A stretch of 64,000 nt of DNA from Rathayibacter sp. VKM Ac-2754 (lineage in GTDB: Bacteria; Actinomycetota; Actinomycetes; Actinomycetales; Microbacteriaceae). Of the stretch, positions 52,227 to 60,280 are shown piece by piece (positions within the stretch are counted from its first letter, which is position 1; each line of letters begins with the position of its first letter). The DNA lies in NCBI RefSeq assembly GCF_009807095.1, contig NZ_WUCC01000005.1, positions 62,001-126,000 of the forward strand, written 5' to 3'. A model generated the notes under the pieces. That model had not been told where the DNA came from and made no database searches. It worked only from the letters and a program-made list of their open reading frames with translations. The position numbers were made by a program, and so were the translations under genes.

Positions 52227-53393
52227 TCAGACGGCGACGCGCGGCCGGATGGGCGGCGCGGCGAGGGTGGGGCCGAAGAAGGCGACGTCCATGCGGTCGA
52301 GCACGAACTTCACCGCTCCGATCAGCGGGGCGTCGGCGCCGAGCACGGTCGACCGCACGGCGACGTCGAGGGTGCCGAGACCGCGCATCGACGCGGTGAC
52401 GCGCGGGCGGAGGAGGTCGTCCGCCTCCTCGAGCCCGCCGCCGAGCACGAAGAGGTCGGGCGCGACCGTCCACGCGAGGGTCGACAGCAGCTCGGCGAGG
52501 TGGGCGACGAAGGCGTCGAGCTCGCGCAGCGCCTCGGGGTCTCCGGCGCGGGCGGCCTCGACCGAGCGGAGCGCGCGCTCGCGCTCGGAGCGCTGCGGCG
52601 AGGTCAGCAGTCCGAACGGGGTGTTCTCCATCCGCCCCGTCGCGAGGGCGCCCGCCTCGACGAGCTCGCCCGCGGCCCCGCGGAAGCCGCGGTGCACCGC
52701 GCCGCCGATGACCAGGCCCACGCCGGTGCGGTTCCCGAGGATGCACCAGGCGAAGGCGGCGGAGTCGGCGGCGACACCGCGCCAGCGCTCGGCCAGCGCC
52801 GCCAGGTTGGCGTCGTTGTCGGCGAAGACGGGGACGCCGAGGCGCTCGGAGAGGGCATCGGCGAGCGCGAAGCCGTTCCAGCGCGGCGAGTTGACGAGGC
52901 GCCGGACGACACCGTCCTCGTCGATCGCGCCACCGGCGGCGACCGCGCCGGCGTGGATCCGCTCGCGGGGCAGCCCCGACGCGGCGACCGCCTCCTCGAC
53001 CGCGAGGACCGCGTCGTCGACGGCGGCCTCGGGCGAGAGGTAGTCGTGGAGCGCCCGCAGCGAGCGCCCGAGGATGCGGCCGCGGATGTCGCAGACCACC
53101 GCGGAGGCGAAGTCGGTGTCGATCCGCACCGCTGCGACGAGCGCGCGGTCGGCGCGGAAGCGGAAGGTGCGCGGCGGGCGGCCGACGTCGGACCTGGCCG
53201 GATCCGGAGCCGTCTCGTCGACCCAGCCCTCTTCGCACAGGCGCGCCAGGATCAGCTCGACGGTCCGCCGCGAGAGGGCGACCTCGCGCACCAGCACGGC
53301 CATGGTCACCGGCTCGTCGTGCTCGGCGAGCGCGCGCAGGACGACGCCGGAGTTGAGCCGGCGGAGCGTGCTCGGGGCGACCCCGGCCCTCAT
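52227..53393 (-). CDS. ROK-family transcriptional regulator (NagC/XylR type)
   Basis: 388 aa. Winged helix N-terminus (MAVLVREVALSRRTVELILA) and ROK sugar-binding/kinase-like domain (GAVAAGGAIDEDGVV; PVFADNDANLAALAE; GNRTGVGLVIGGAVHRGFRG; AAGELVEAG). The CxCGxxGC zinc-binding signature usual after GE is absent, so the fold may be stabilised otherwise. It probably represses this catabolic operon until a sugar binds. ATG overlaps the esterase stop (ATGA). Confidence 0.9.
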   Translation of the reverse strand: MRAGVAPSTLRRLNSGVVLRALAEHDEPVTMAVLVREVALSRRTVELILARLCEEGWVDETAPDPARSDVGRPPRTFRFRADRALVAAVRIDTDFASAVVCDIRGRILGRSLRALHDYLSPEAAVDDAVLAVEEAVAASGLPRERIHAGAVAAGGAIDEDGVVRRLVNSPRWNGFALADALSERLGVPVFADNDANLAALAERWRGVAADSAAFAWCILGNRTGVGLVIGGAVHRGFRGAAGELVEAGALATGRMENTPFGLLTSPQRSERERALRSVEAARAGDPEALRELDAFVAHLAELLSTLAWTVAPDLFVLGGGLEEADDLLRPRVTASMRGLGTLDVAVRSTVLGADAPLIGAVKFVLDRMDVAFFGPTLAAPPIRPRVAV

Positions 53394-54697
53394 CGGTGCT
53401 CACCGACCAGGGGCAGGACGTCGTCGAAGCGGCCGGCGACGACGGCCGGCTCGACGTCGTAGACGCGGGCGGAGTCGCCGGCCTCGCAGCGGGCGGGCGG
53501 CCAGGCCGGGTCCGCGCCGCTGACGAACGCGACGAGCTCGCGGTGCATGGTGGCGGCGAGCGCCGCGGGGGGCGCGTCGCCGAGGACCCGGGTGGTCGCC
53601 TCCGCGTCGAGGTGGTCGAAGAAGAAGGGCAGGTCGAGGCAGTGCCCGGCACCGCCGACCGCGGGCGAGACCCAGTCGAACGCGTACAGCCAGGTGGGCG
53701 CGGGGCCGTCGGCGCGGTTGCGCGCGGCCTGCACGACCGCGCGGCGGAAGAGCAGGTCGGTGGCCCGCGGCGGCGCGTCGGCGTCGCGCTCGATCCGCGG
53801 AGTGTCGAACTCGTCGGCGGTCGCGCCGATCAGGAGGGGCTTGTCGCGCCCCGCCAGAGCGGTGGCCGTCGCGACGGGCTCGGGCAGCAGGTCGTCGCCG
53901 GTCACCGGTGCGAAGACGATCGAGGCCCCCGGCATCATCGTGCGGGCGGCGGTCTCCGAGAGCTCGTCGGGGTCGAGGGAGGCGAACCCCGCGCGGTCCG
54001 GTGCGACGCCGAGTCCGAGAGCGAAGGCAGCGACCTGCGCGGACGCCTCCGCGAGCGGCACGCTGCGATCGGTCGGCGAGATCGCCACGGCGCGGGCGAA
54101 CAGCGGCTGCGCCTCGGCGCAGCCGAGCAGCGTGAGCACCGCCCCGCCGCCCGCCGACTGGCCGGCGATCGTGACGCGGGAGGGATCCCCTCCGAACGCC
54201 GCGATGTTCGCCTGCACCCAGCGCAGCGCCGCGAGCCAGTCGCGGACCGCGCGGTTCGCGTCGCCCTCGATCACCGCGAAGCCGTCGACGCCGAGCCGGT
54301 AGGCGGCCGTGACGACGATCACGCCGTCGCGCGCGAACGCCGAGCCGTCGTGCCAGTCGCTGGAGGCCGCTCCGGTGACGTAGCCGCCGCCGTGCAGGTA
54401 GACGAGGACGGGGAGGGAGGAGGCGCCGACGGGCGCGACGACGTTGAGGGTCAGCGTGTCGGCGCCCGGGATCGAGTGCTCGGGGATCGTCGTGAACTCG
54501 AACGGGCGCCCGCGCTGCGGCGTGGCTCCGTAGGCGGAGGCGTCGAACGGCTCGGCGAAGCGGGCGCGCGGCTCGGGGGCGCGGAACCGGAGCTCCCCCG
54601 TGGGCGCCTCGGCGAACGGCACGCCGAGGAACCGGGCGATGCCTCCCTCGATGCGACCGACCACTGCGCCGCAGGGCGCCTCCACCGAGATGTCCAT
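53390..54697 (-). CDS. Type-B carboxylesterase
   Basis: 435 aa. Oxyanion motif YLHGGGYVTG, nucleophile GQSAGGG (Ser near 164), acid residue region TADEFDTP, His in GAGHCLDLPFFF. Cytosolic esterase with no signal peptide. In this operon it could remove acyl groups from an imported glycoside. ATG 54697 taken; GTGs further up are within a short tandem repeat (GTGACGGGCAACGGA and GTGACGGGCACCGGA). Confidence 0.9.
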   Translation of the reverse strand: MDISVEAPCGAVVGRIEGGIARFLGVPFAEAPTGELRFRAPEPRARFAEPFDASAYGATPQRGRPFEFTTIPEHSIPGADTLTLNVVAPVGASSLPVLVYLHGGGYVTGAASSDWHDGSAFARDGVIVVTAAYRLGVDGFAVIEGDANRAVRDWLAALRWVQANIAAFGGDPSRVTIAGQSAGGGAVLTLLGCAEAQPLFARAVAISPTDRSVPLAEASAQVAAFALGLGVAPDRAGFASLDPDELSETAARTMMPGASIVFAPVTGDDLLPEPVATATALAGRDKPLLIGATADEFDTPRIERDADAPPRATDLLFRRAVVQAARNRADGPAPTWLYAFDWVSPAVGGAGHCLDLPFFFDHLDAEATTRVLGDAPPAALAATMHRELVAFVSGADPAWPPARCEAGDSARVYDVEPAVVAGRFDDVLPLVGEHR

Positions 54698-54750
54698 GCC
54701 CACTGCCCCTTCGGCGCCGATCACTCCGGTGCCCGTCACTCCGTTGCCCG

Positions 54751-55656
54751 TCACTTGAGGCCCGTCGCGACGATACCCTGCACGAAGTAGCGCTGCAGGA
54801 GCAGGAAGAGCACCAGCACCGGCAGCATCACCACCACCGCACCGGCCAGCACGAGCCCGTAGTCGGTGACGTTCTGCGAGGCCTGGCTGGTCGCCGCGAG
54901 GCCCACCGGGAGCGTGTAGGTCGAGGCGTTCTGGGCCACGAGCAGCGGCCAGATGAAGTTGTTCCACGCCGCCAGGAACGACATGATCGTGACCGTCGCG
55001 AGGGCGGGTCCGGCCAGCGGCAGGAACACCTGGGCGAAGATCCGCAGCTCGCTCGCGCCGTCGATCCGCGCGGCCTCGAGCAGCTCCTCCGGGATGCTCT
55101 CGGCGAACTGCCGCACGATGAAGATCGAGATCGGCAGCACGAGCGAGGGCAGGGCGATGCCCGCGAGCGTGTTCACGAGGCCGAGCCGCACCGTGACCAC
55201 GAACTGCGGCACGAAGACCGCCGAGAACGGCATCATCAGTGCGATCAGCACGGCGATCGTCGCGGCCCGCCTGCCCGCGAAGTCGAGCTTGGCCAGCGCG
55301 TACCCCGCGGCCGCCGCGGCGACGAGGTTGCCCGCCACCACGATCCCGGCGACCACGAGGCTGTTGCCGAGGTATCCGGTGAAGCCTGCCTGCGAGAACA
55401 GCCGCCCGAAGTTCTCGAGCGTCGCCTCGGTCGGGAGCCATGCGCCGGGGTTCGCGCTGATGTCGGCGGTGGTGCGCAGCGATCCCGAGAAGACCCAGAC
55501 GAACGGCAGGAGGGTGATCACGGCGAGCACCGTCAGCACCGGGTAGAGCACGGCCCGGCGGAGGCGGTCGGACGAGGCGCGGGTGCGCGAGGGGGGCTCC
55601 GGCTCGATCCGCGGCGGCGGCGAGACGGGAGCGAGAGGAGGGGCGGTGACGGTCAT
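54751..55656 (-). CDS. Carbohydrate ABC transporter permease (MalG-like)
   Basis: 301 aa, six membrane helices after a Pro-rich N-terminus (TVTAPPLAPVSPPPRIEPEP). EAA loop LLEAARIDGASELRIFAQVF. Imports a sugar or glycoside with the next two genes; the ATPase is not encoded in the operon, so a shared MsiK-type ATPase is likely. ATG overlaps the MalF-like stop. Confidence 0.93.
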   Translation of the reverse strand: MTVTAPPLAPVSPPPRIEPEPPSRTRASSDRLRRAVLYPVLTVLAVITLLPFVWVFSGSLRTTADISANPGAWLPTEATLENFGRLFSQAGFTGYLGNSLVVAGIVVAGNLVAAAAAGYALAKLDFAGRRAATIAVLIALMMPFSAVFVPQFVVTVRLGLVNTLAGIALPSLVLPISIFIVRQFAESIPEELLEAARIDGASELRIFAQVFLPLAGPALATVTIMSFLAAWNNFIWPLLVAQNASTYTLPVGLAATSQASQNVTDYGLVLAGAVVVMLPVLVLFLLLQRYFVQGIVATGLK

Positions 55657-56567
55657 GAGCGGGACCTCAGCAGACGGAACTGCAGCACGCTGACGAGCGC
55701 GACGATGAGCAGGAGGAGGAACGACGCGGCGGAGGAGACGCCGATGTTGCCGAAGCCGAACTGGTGGTAGGTGTACAGCGCCATCGACTCCGTGGAGCCG
55801 AGCGGACCGCCTCCGGTGAGCAGGTAGGGCTCGTCGAACACCTGGAGGAAGAACACCGAGAGCAGCACCGAGACGAGCAGCGTCGTGGGCATCAGCAGCG
55901 GCACGGTGATCGACACCAGCCGGCGCCAGGGCCCGGCCCCGTCGAGCGAGGCCGCCTCGTGCACATCCTCGGGGACCGACTGCAGGCCGGCGAGGAAGAG
56001 CAGCATCGCGGTGCCGAAGTTGCGCCAGATCCCGAGGAGGATGACGACCGGCATCGCGAGGTTCTCGTCGCCGAGCCAGTTGGGGCCGGCGAATCCGATC
56101 GCTCCGAGGAACTCGTTGATCGTGCCGTTCTGGTTGAACGCGTACTGCCAGATCAGCGCCACCGAGACGATGTTGGTGACGACCGGGGCGTAGAACAGCG
56201 CGCGGAAGACGCCGCGCAGCCTCCGGATGCCCGTGTCGAGCGCCAGGGCCAGCACGAAGCCGACCGCCATCGTCACCGGCACCCCGATGACGACGAAGTA
56301 CAGAGTGTTCGCCACCGAGCGGAGGAACGCCGCGTCGCCCAGCAGCACCGCGTAGTTCTCGAGACCCGTGAAGTCGACGCCGAACGGCTGCTGCAGGTCG
56401 GCGCCGCGGATGTCGGTGACGCTCATCGCGAGCGACGCGATCACCGGGATCGCGGTGAAGACTCCGAAGATCACCGCGAAGGGCGCGAGGAACAGCCAGG
56501 CGATGCCGGTGTGCCGGCCGTGCCGCTGCCGTGCGACGGGCTTGCCGGCGAGTGCGGTCACAGCCAC
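55653..56567 (-). CDS. Carbohydrate ABC transporter permease (MalF-like)
   Basis: 304 aa, six membrane helices. EAA loop VHEAASLDGAGPWRRLVSIT. It starts four bases after the stop of the substrate-binding gene, so translation is coupled. Short cytosolic N-terminus (AVTALAGKPVARQRHGRH). Confidence 0.93.
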   Translation of the reverse strand: MAVTALAGKPVARQRHGRHTGIAWLFLAPFAVIFGVFTAIPVIASLAMSVTDIRGADLQQPFGVDFTGLENYAVLLGDAAFLRSVANTLYFVVIGVPVTMAVGFVLALALDTGIRRLRGVFRALFYAPVVTNIVSVALIWQYAFNQNGTINEFLGAIGFAGPNWLGDENLAMPVVILLGIWRNFGTAMLLFLAGLQSVPEDVHEAASLDGAGPWRRLVSITVPLLMPTTLLVSVLLSVFFLQVFDEPYLLTGGGPLGSTESMALYTYHQFGFGNIGVSSAASFLLLLIVALVSVLQFRLLRSRS

Positions 56568-56571
56568 GCGG

Positions 56572-57873
56572 TCACTCCGTGCCGATCGAGGCGGCCTGCT
56601 GCTGGGCGGCGGCCATCGCGTCGGCGGCCGTCTCCTTGCCGCGGGCGACCTTCTCCATCTCCTGGCCGAGGACCGTGGAGGCCTGGGTCCACGTGGTGAC
56701 GGCGGGCAGCGGCTCGACGTCCTGGAGCTGGGTGAAGAAGGCGGTGAGCAGCGGCTGGTCGGCGATCGAGGGGTCGCTCCACGCGTCGACGACGGCGGGC
56801 ATGCTGCCGGCGGCCGCGTACTGCGCGACCTGGGTGTCCTCCTGCGCCATCTCGCGCACGACCTTCCAGGCCGAGCTCGCGTTGTCGGAGGCGGCGGTCA
56901 CGCCCCAGCTGCCGCCGGCGAGCTGGCCCGACCCGCTGTCGGGTCCGGCCGGGAGCACGGCGGTCGCGATGTGCGAGGCGGTCCAGCCCTCCTCGGCGGC
57001 GGTGTCGTCGAGCGTCGCCACGACCCACGGGCCGCTGATCATCGAGCCGGTCTGCCCTGAGACGAGGTAGGGCTGCGCGTCGAGGAACTGCGGGGTGTCG
57101 GGCGAGGAGACGCCGGAGGAGAAGAAGGAGGCGTTGAACTCGGCCGCCGCGATCATCTCGGGGCTGTCGAGCTGCCACTCCGAGCCGTCGTCGCTGAGCA
57201 GGTCGGCGCCCGCCTGGTGCGCGAAGGTCGCGAGGGTCTGGCCGTTGTAGGTGTCCCAGCCGACGTCGGCGCCGTAGCCCGACTCGGCGCCGCCGGCCTC
57301 GAGGCCCTGGAAGAACGGGAGCGTCTCGTCCCAGGTGGTCGGGGCGGTGACTCCGCCGGCCTCCGCGAAGTCGGAGCGGTAGATCAGGACGCGCGTGTAG
57401 GCGTACCAGGGCACCGAGTAGGTGGTGCCGTCGTACTCGCCGGCGTCCCAGGAGCCCTCGAAGAAGCTGTCGGAATCGACCAGGTCGTCGGGCACGGGGG
57501 CGAAGGCGTCGGAGGCGAGGAACTGCGTCTGCGCCTCGGTGTAGAGGAACGCGATGTCGGGCGCGGTGCCGGCGGCGACGGCGGTCTGCAGCTTGGTGTT
57601 GTACTCGTCGGAGGGCACCAGGGTCACCTCGAGATCGAGGTCGGGGTTCTCGGCCTCGTAGTCGGCGAGGACGGTGTCGAGCTGCTTCGCGTCGCCGTCG
57701 GGGGCCCAGAGGGTGACGGTGCCGGTGGCGGCGGAGTCGTCGACGGTGAGGTCGGCGGAGGCGGCGGCACCGGAGTCGGAGCCGCGGCCGCAGCCGGCGA
57801 GCGCGAGGGCGGTGACGGCGAGGACGCCGCCGGTGAGGAGGAGGCGGGAGCGGTGCGGGGCGGTGCGCGTCAT
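56572..57873 (-). CDS. Extracellular sugar-binding lipoprotein of the ABC importer
   Basis: 433 aa. Signal peptide with lipobox ALALAGC (Cys about 28). SBP family 1 features: TVTLWAPDGDAKQLDTVLAD, AGTAPDIAFLYTEAQ, YSVPWYAYTRVLIYRSDFAE, MISGPWVVATL. The first gene of the operon, with AGGAGCCCCC before the ATG. Binding cleft has several Trp (aromatic stacking with sugars). Ligand unknown. Confidence 0.93.
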   Translation of the reverse strand: MTRTAPHRSRLLLTGGVLAVTALALAGCGRGSDSGAAASADLTVDDSAATGTVTLWAPDGDAKQLDTVLADYEAENPDLDLEVTLVPSDEYNTKLQTAVAAGTAPDIAFLYTEAQTQFLASDAFAPVPDDLVDSDSFFEGSWDAGEYDGTTYSVPWYAYTRVLIYRSDFAEAGGVTAPTTWDETLPFFQGLEAGGAESGYGADVGWDTYNGQTLATFAHQAGADLLSDDGSEWQLDSPEMIAAAEFNASFFSSGVSSPDTPQFLDAQPYLVSGQTGSMISGPWVVATLDDTAAEEGWTASHIATAVLPAGPDSGSGQLAGGSWGVTAASDNASSAWKVVREMAQEDTQVAQYAAAGSMPAVVDAWSDPSIADQPLLTAFFTQLQDVEPLPAVTTWTQASTVLGQEMEKVARGKETAADAMAAAQQQAASIGTE

Positions 57874-58091
57874 GGGGGCTCCTGTTGTTGTGCTACTTCG
57901 TAGCGGAAGTGGAGGGAGGAGTCGCACGCGATCCGCGCGGTCGGCGGAGTTATGCGATGTTGTAGCGAAACTGCCTCGAGAAGAACCCGGCCGCAGCCGG
58001 GTCGTGTCCGACGGTAGACGCCGCCTGTTTCGGCGGCGTTTCCCGCGGGGCACGTTCTGATGACGTGGGCTGCGGGGCGCGGCTCCCCCTC
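57874..58091 (-). promoter_or_regulatory. Promoter region of the catabolic operon with repeated GTAGCGRAA motif
   Basis: Plus-strand GTAGCGGAA (57900-57908) and GTAGCGAAA (57962-57970) flank a likely promoter; the first lies within GCTACTTCGTAGC, an inverted repeat. They could be ROK-regulator operators (inference from position). No gene seen in 57874-58273 apart from the palindromic repeats. Confidence 0.4.
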
Positions 58092-58219
58092 ACCGATCGA
58101 GTGGCCCGCGCAGCGGGCGTATCGAGATCCACCGGCGTCGGAAGGCGCGGCGTGCAGACCACCCGTCTGAAGCGGGCGGGTCTCGATACGTCCCTGCGGG
58201 GCTACTCGACCAGCGTGCT
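58092..58219. repeat. TGGTCGAGTAG-type palindromic element, second locus
   Basis: Left half from 58092 (ACCGATCGAGTGGCCCGCGC, continuing AGCGGGCGTATCGAGATCCACC) and right half ending GGGGCTACTCGACCAGC near 58215. A further partial half (CTCGATACGCCCCTGCGGGG, 58250-58269) touches the 3' end of the ADH gene. Same family as 48821-48943. Confidence 0.8.
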
Positions 58220-58273
58220 CGGGCGCACGAGGGTCGGGATGGCACGGCGCTCGATACGCCCCTGCGGGGCAGG

Positions 58274-59323
58274 CTACGGGCGGACGAGCGTCTTGATGGC
58301 GCGGCGCTCGTCCATGGCGGCGTACGCCTCCGCGATCTCGTCGAGGGGCAGCTCGAGGTCGAAGACGAGGCCCGGCTCGATCGCGCCGCTCAGCACGTCG
58401 GGGAGGAGCTCGGCCATGTAGCCGCGGACGGGCGCGACGCCTCCGTTGACGCCGACGTTCGAGCCGAACATCTGGCGCACGGGCAGCTCGGGGCCGCCGT
58501 TGGGGACGCCGACGTAGCCGACCATGCCGCCGGGGCGGGCGGAGTCGAGGGCCTGCTGCATCGACTCCTTGGTGCCGACGCACTCGAGGACGCAGTCGGC
58601 GCCGATGCCGCCGGTGAGCTCGCGGACGGCCGCGACGCCCTCGTCGCCGCGGGTGTCGACGATGTGGGTCGCTCCGAAGCGCGTGGCGAGGGCCTGCCGG
58701 GAGGCGTGCCGCGACATCGCGATGATCGTGGTCGCGCCGAGGCGCTTCGCGGCGAGCACGGCGCAGAGGCCGACCGCTCCGTCGCCGACGACCGCGACGG
58801 TCGAGCCCGCCGAGACTCCGGCCGAGACGGCGGCGTGGTGACCGGTGCCCATCACGTCGGCGAGCGTCAGCAGGCTGGGGATGAGGGCCGGGTCGGGATC
58901 GGTCCCGACGCGGAAGAGCGTGCCGTCGGCGAGCGGAACGCGCACCTTCTCGCCCTGTGCGCCGTCGGCGAAGCCCTGCTCGCCGACCTCGGTGCCCCAC
59001 CAGCCGCCGGTCAGGCACGAGGTGGAGACGCCGTTGGCGCAGTTGGCGCAGGTGCCGTCGCAGATGTAGAACGGCGCGATGACGAAGTCGCCCGGGGCGA
59101 TGTCGTGCACGTCGTCGCCGACCGACTCGACGACTCCGACGAACTCGTGGCCGATGCGGTGCGCCTCCTTCGTCGGGGTCACGCCGCGATAGGGCCACAG
59201 GTCGGAGCCGCAGACGCACGCCGCCGTGACGCGCACGATCGCGTCGCGCCCGGTCGAGAGCACGGGGTCGGGGACCTCCTCGAGTCGGATGTCGCGCTCG
59301 CCGTGGATGAGTGTTGCTCGCAT
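58274..59323 (-). CDS. Zinc-dependent alcohol dehydrogenase, paralogue of the 42131-43177 gene
   Basis: 349 aa. Catalytic zinc motif CVCGSDLWPY and GHEFVG; structural-zinc lobe DGTCANCANGVSTSC; NAD(P) motif GDGAVGLCAVLAAKRLGA. Strongly similar along its whole length to the ADH at 42131-43177. Upstream of, and codirectional with, the catabolic operon, but separated by the palindromes, so it probably has its own transcript. ATG at 59323. Confidence 0.92.
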   Translation of the reverse strand: MRATLIHGERDIRLEEVPDPVLSTGRDAIVRVTAACVCGSDLWPYRGVTPTKEAHRIGHEFVGVVESVGDDVHDIAPGDFVIAPFYICDGTCANCANGVSTSCLTGGWWGTEVGEQGFADGAQGEKVRVPLADGTLFRVGTDPDPALIPSLLTLADVMGTGHHAAVSAGVSAGSTVAVVGDGAVGLCAVLAAKRLGATTIIAMSRHASRQALATRFGATHIVDTRGDEGVAAVRELTGGIGADCVLECVGTKESMQQALDSARPGGMVGYVGVPNGGPELPVRQMFGSNVGVNGGVAPVRGYMAELLPDVLSGAIEPGLVFDLELPLDEIAEAYAAMDERRAIKTLVRP

Positions 59324-59408
59324 GGGGACTCCCTGGTCGGAGAGGTGGATGGGGTGCCTCCACGCTACGCCGGAGGGGCGACGGACGAGGGCGGGGCTGC
59401 GGCGGCGC

Positions 59409-60056
59409 TCACGGGGGCGCCTCCTCCCAGCCGTCGCTGCCGACGACGACGTGCGCGAGGAAGCGCAGGCCGCACGCCTCCGCCCCCTCGATCAGGGCGC
59501 GGGTCGCCGCGCGGTCGGACGGCAGCACGTGGGCTTCGCCCGGGTGCGAGTGCGCGAGCGCGACGGTGGCGGCGCCCCGCGCGAGGACCTCGGCGAGCAC
59601 GCCGGAGACGGGGAGGTCGGCGTGCGCGGGCGGCCCGTCGGCGAGGGTCAGCACGTCGCGCACGGCGCCGGCCTCGGTGAGCGCGACGGCGAGGACCGTC
59701 TCGGCGGGGCGGGCGGCGAGAAGGGGCGTCACGAGGGCGGCGAGGGTCGCGGCGTCGAGGACGCGGGCGGTGCGGCCGACGCGGTTCATCCTCCGCCGCA
59801 GCTCGAAGGAGGCGACGATGCGGCAGGCGGCGACCTCGCCGATGCCGCGATGACGGACGAGATCGGCGACCCCGGCCCGCGAGACAGCGTCGATGCCGCC
59901 GAAGCGCGCGAGGAGCTGCTGGGCGACGACGGTCGCGTTGGCCCCTCTGACGCCGGTGCCGATCAGGATCGCGAGGGTCTCCGCGTCGGTCAGCGATGCG
60001 GCTCCGTGGGCGCGCAGCCGCTCGCGCGGGCGCTGCTCGGGAGCGAGATCGGCCAT
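59409..60056 (-). CDS. radC: RadC family JAB-domain protein
   Basis: 215 aa from the ATG at 60056 (MADLAPEQRPRERLRAHG); a start at 60092 would add a Pro-rich 12 residues. N-terminal UPF0758 helical domain with GIGEVAACRIVASFEL (HhH-like) and a C-terminal JAMM/MPN+ site: Glu in GVLAEVLARG, HSHP, and Asp in LPSDRAAT. RadC was once linked to DNA repair, but its role is uncertain. Not a phage gene here; it lies between the ADH and clpB genes. Confidence 0.85.
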   Translation of the reverse strand: MADLAPEQRPRERLRAHGAASLTDAETLAILIGTGVRGANATVVAQQLLARFGGIDAVSRAGVADLVRHRGIGEVAACRIVASFELRRRMNRVGRTARVLDAATLAALVTPLLAARPAETVLAVALTEAGAVRDVLTLADGPPAHADLPVSGVLAEVLARGAATVALAHSHPGEAHVLPSDRAATRALIEGAEACGLRFLAHVVVGSDGWEEAPP

Positions 60057-60221
60057 GCGGGGACTCGCGGGCGGCACGGGAGGAGGAGGCATGGGCGCGA
60101 CGCTACCGACCCGCGCTCCCCGCCGATCCGCGGATCCTCGCAGCTGTGGACGGATCGCCTCCTCCCCCGCCCTGTGGAGGAGCGCCGCCCCGTCGAGTCC
60201 GCAGGAGCGCCGAGTACTCGA

Positions 60222-60255
60222 AAGTTGCGGTAGTCGAGCGCGACTACCGCAACTT
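60222..60255 (-). terminator. Strong terminator after clpB
   Basis: Perfect 15-bp stem AAGTTGCGGTAGTCG/CGACTACCGCAACTT with a four-base loop, 26 nt after the clpB stop on the minus strand, followed on that strand by TCG-rich sequence. Confidence 0.85.
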
Positions 60256-60280
60256 CTGAGGAACGGGCGGAGCCGGCGGC

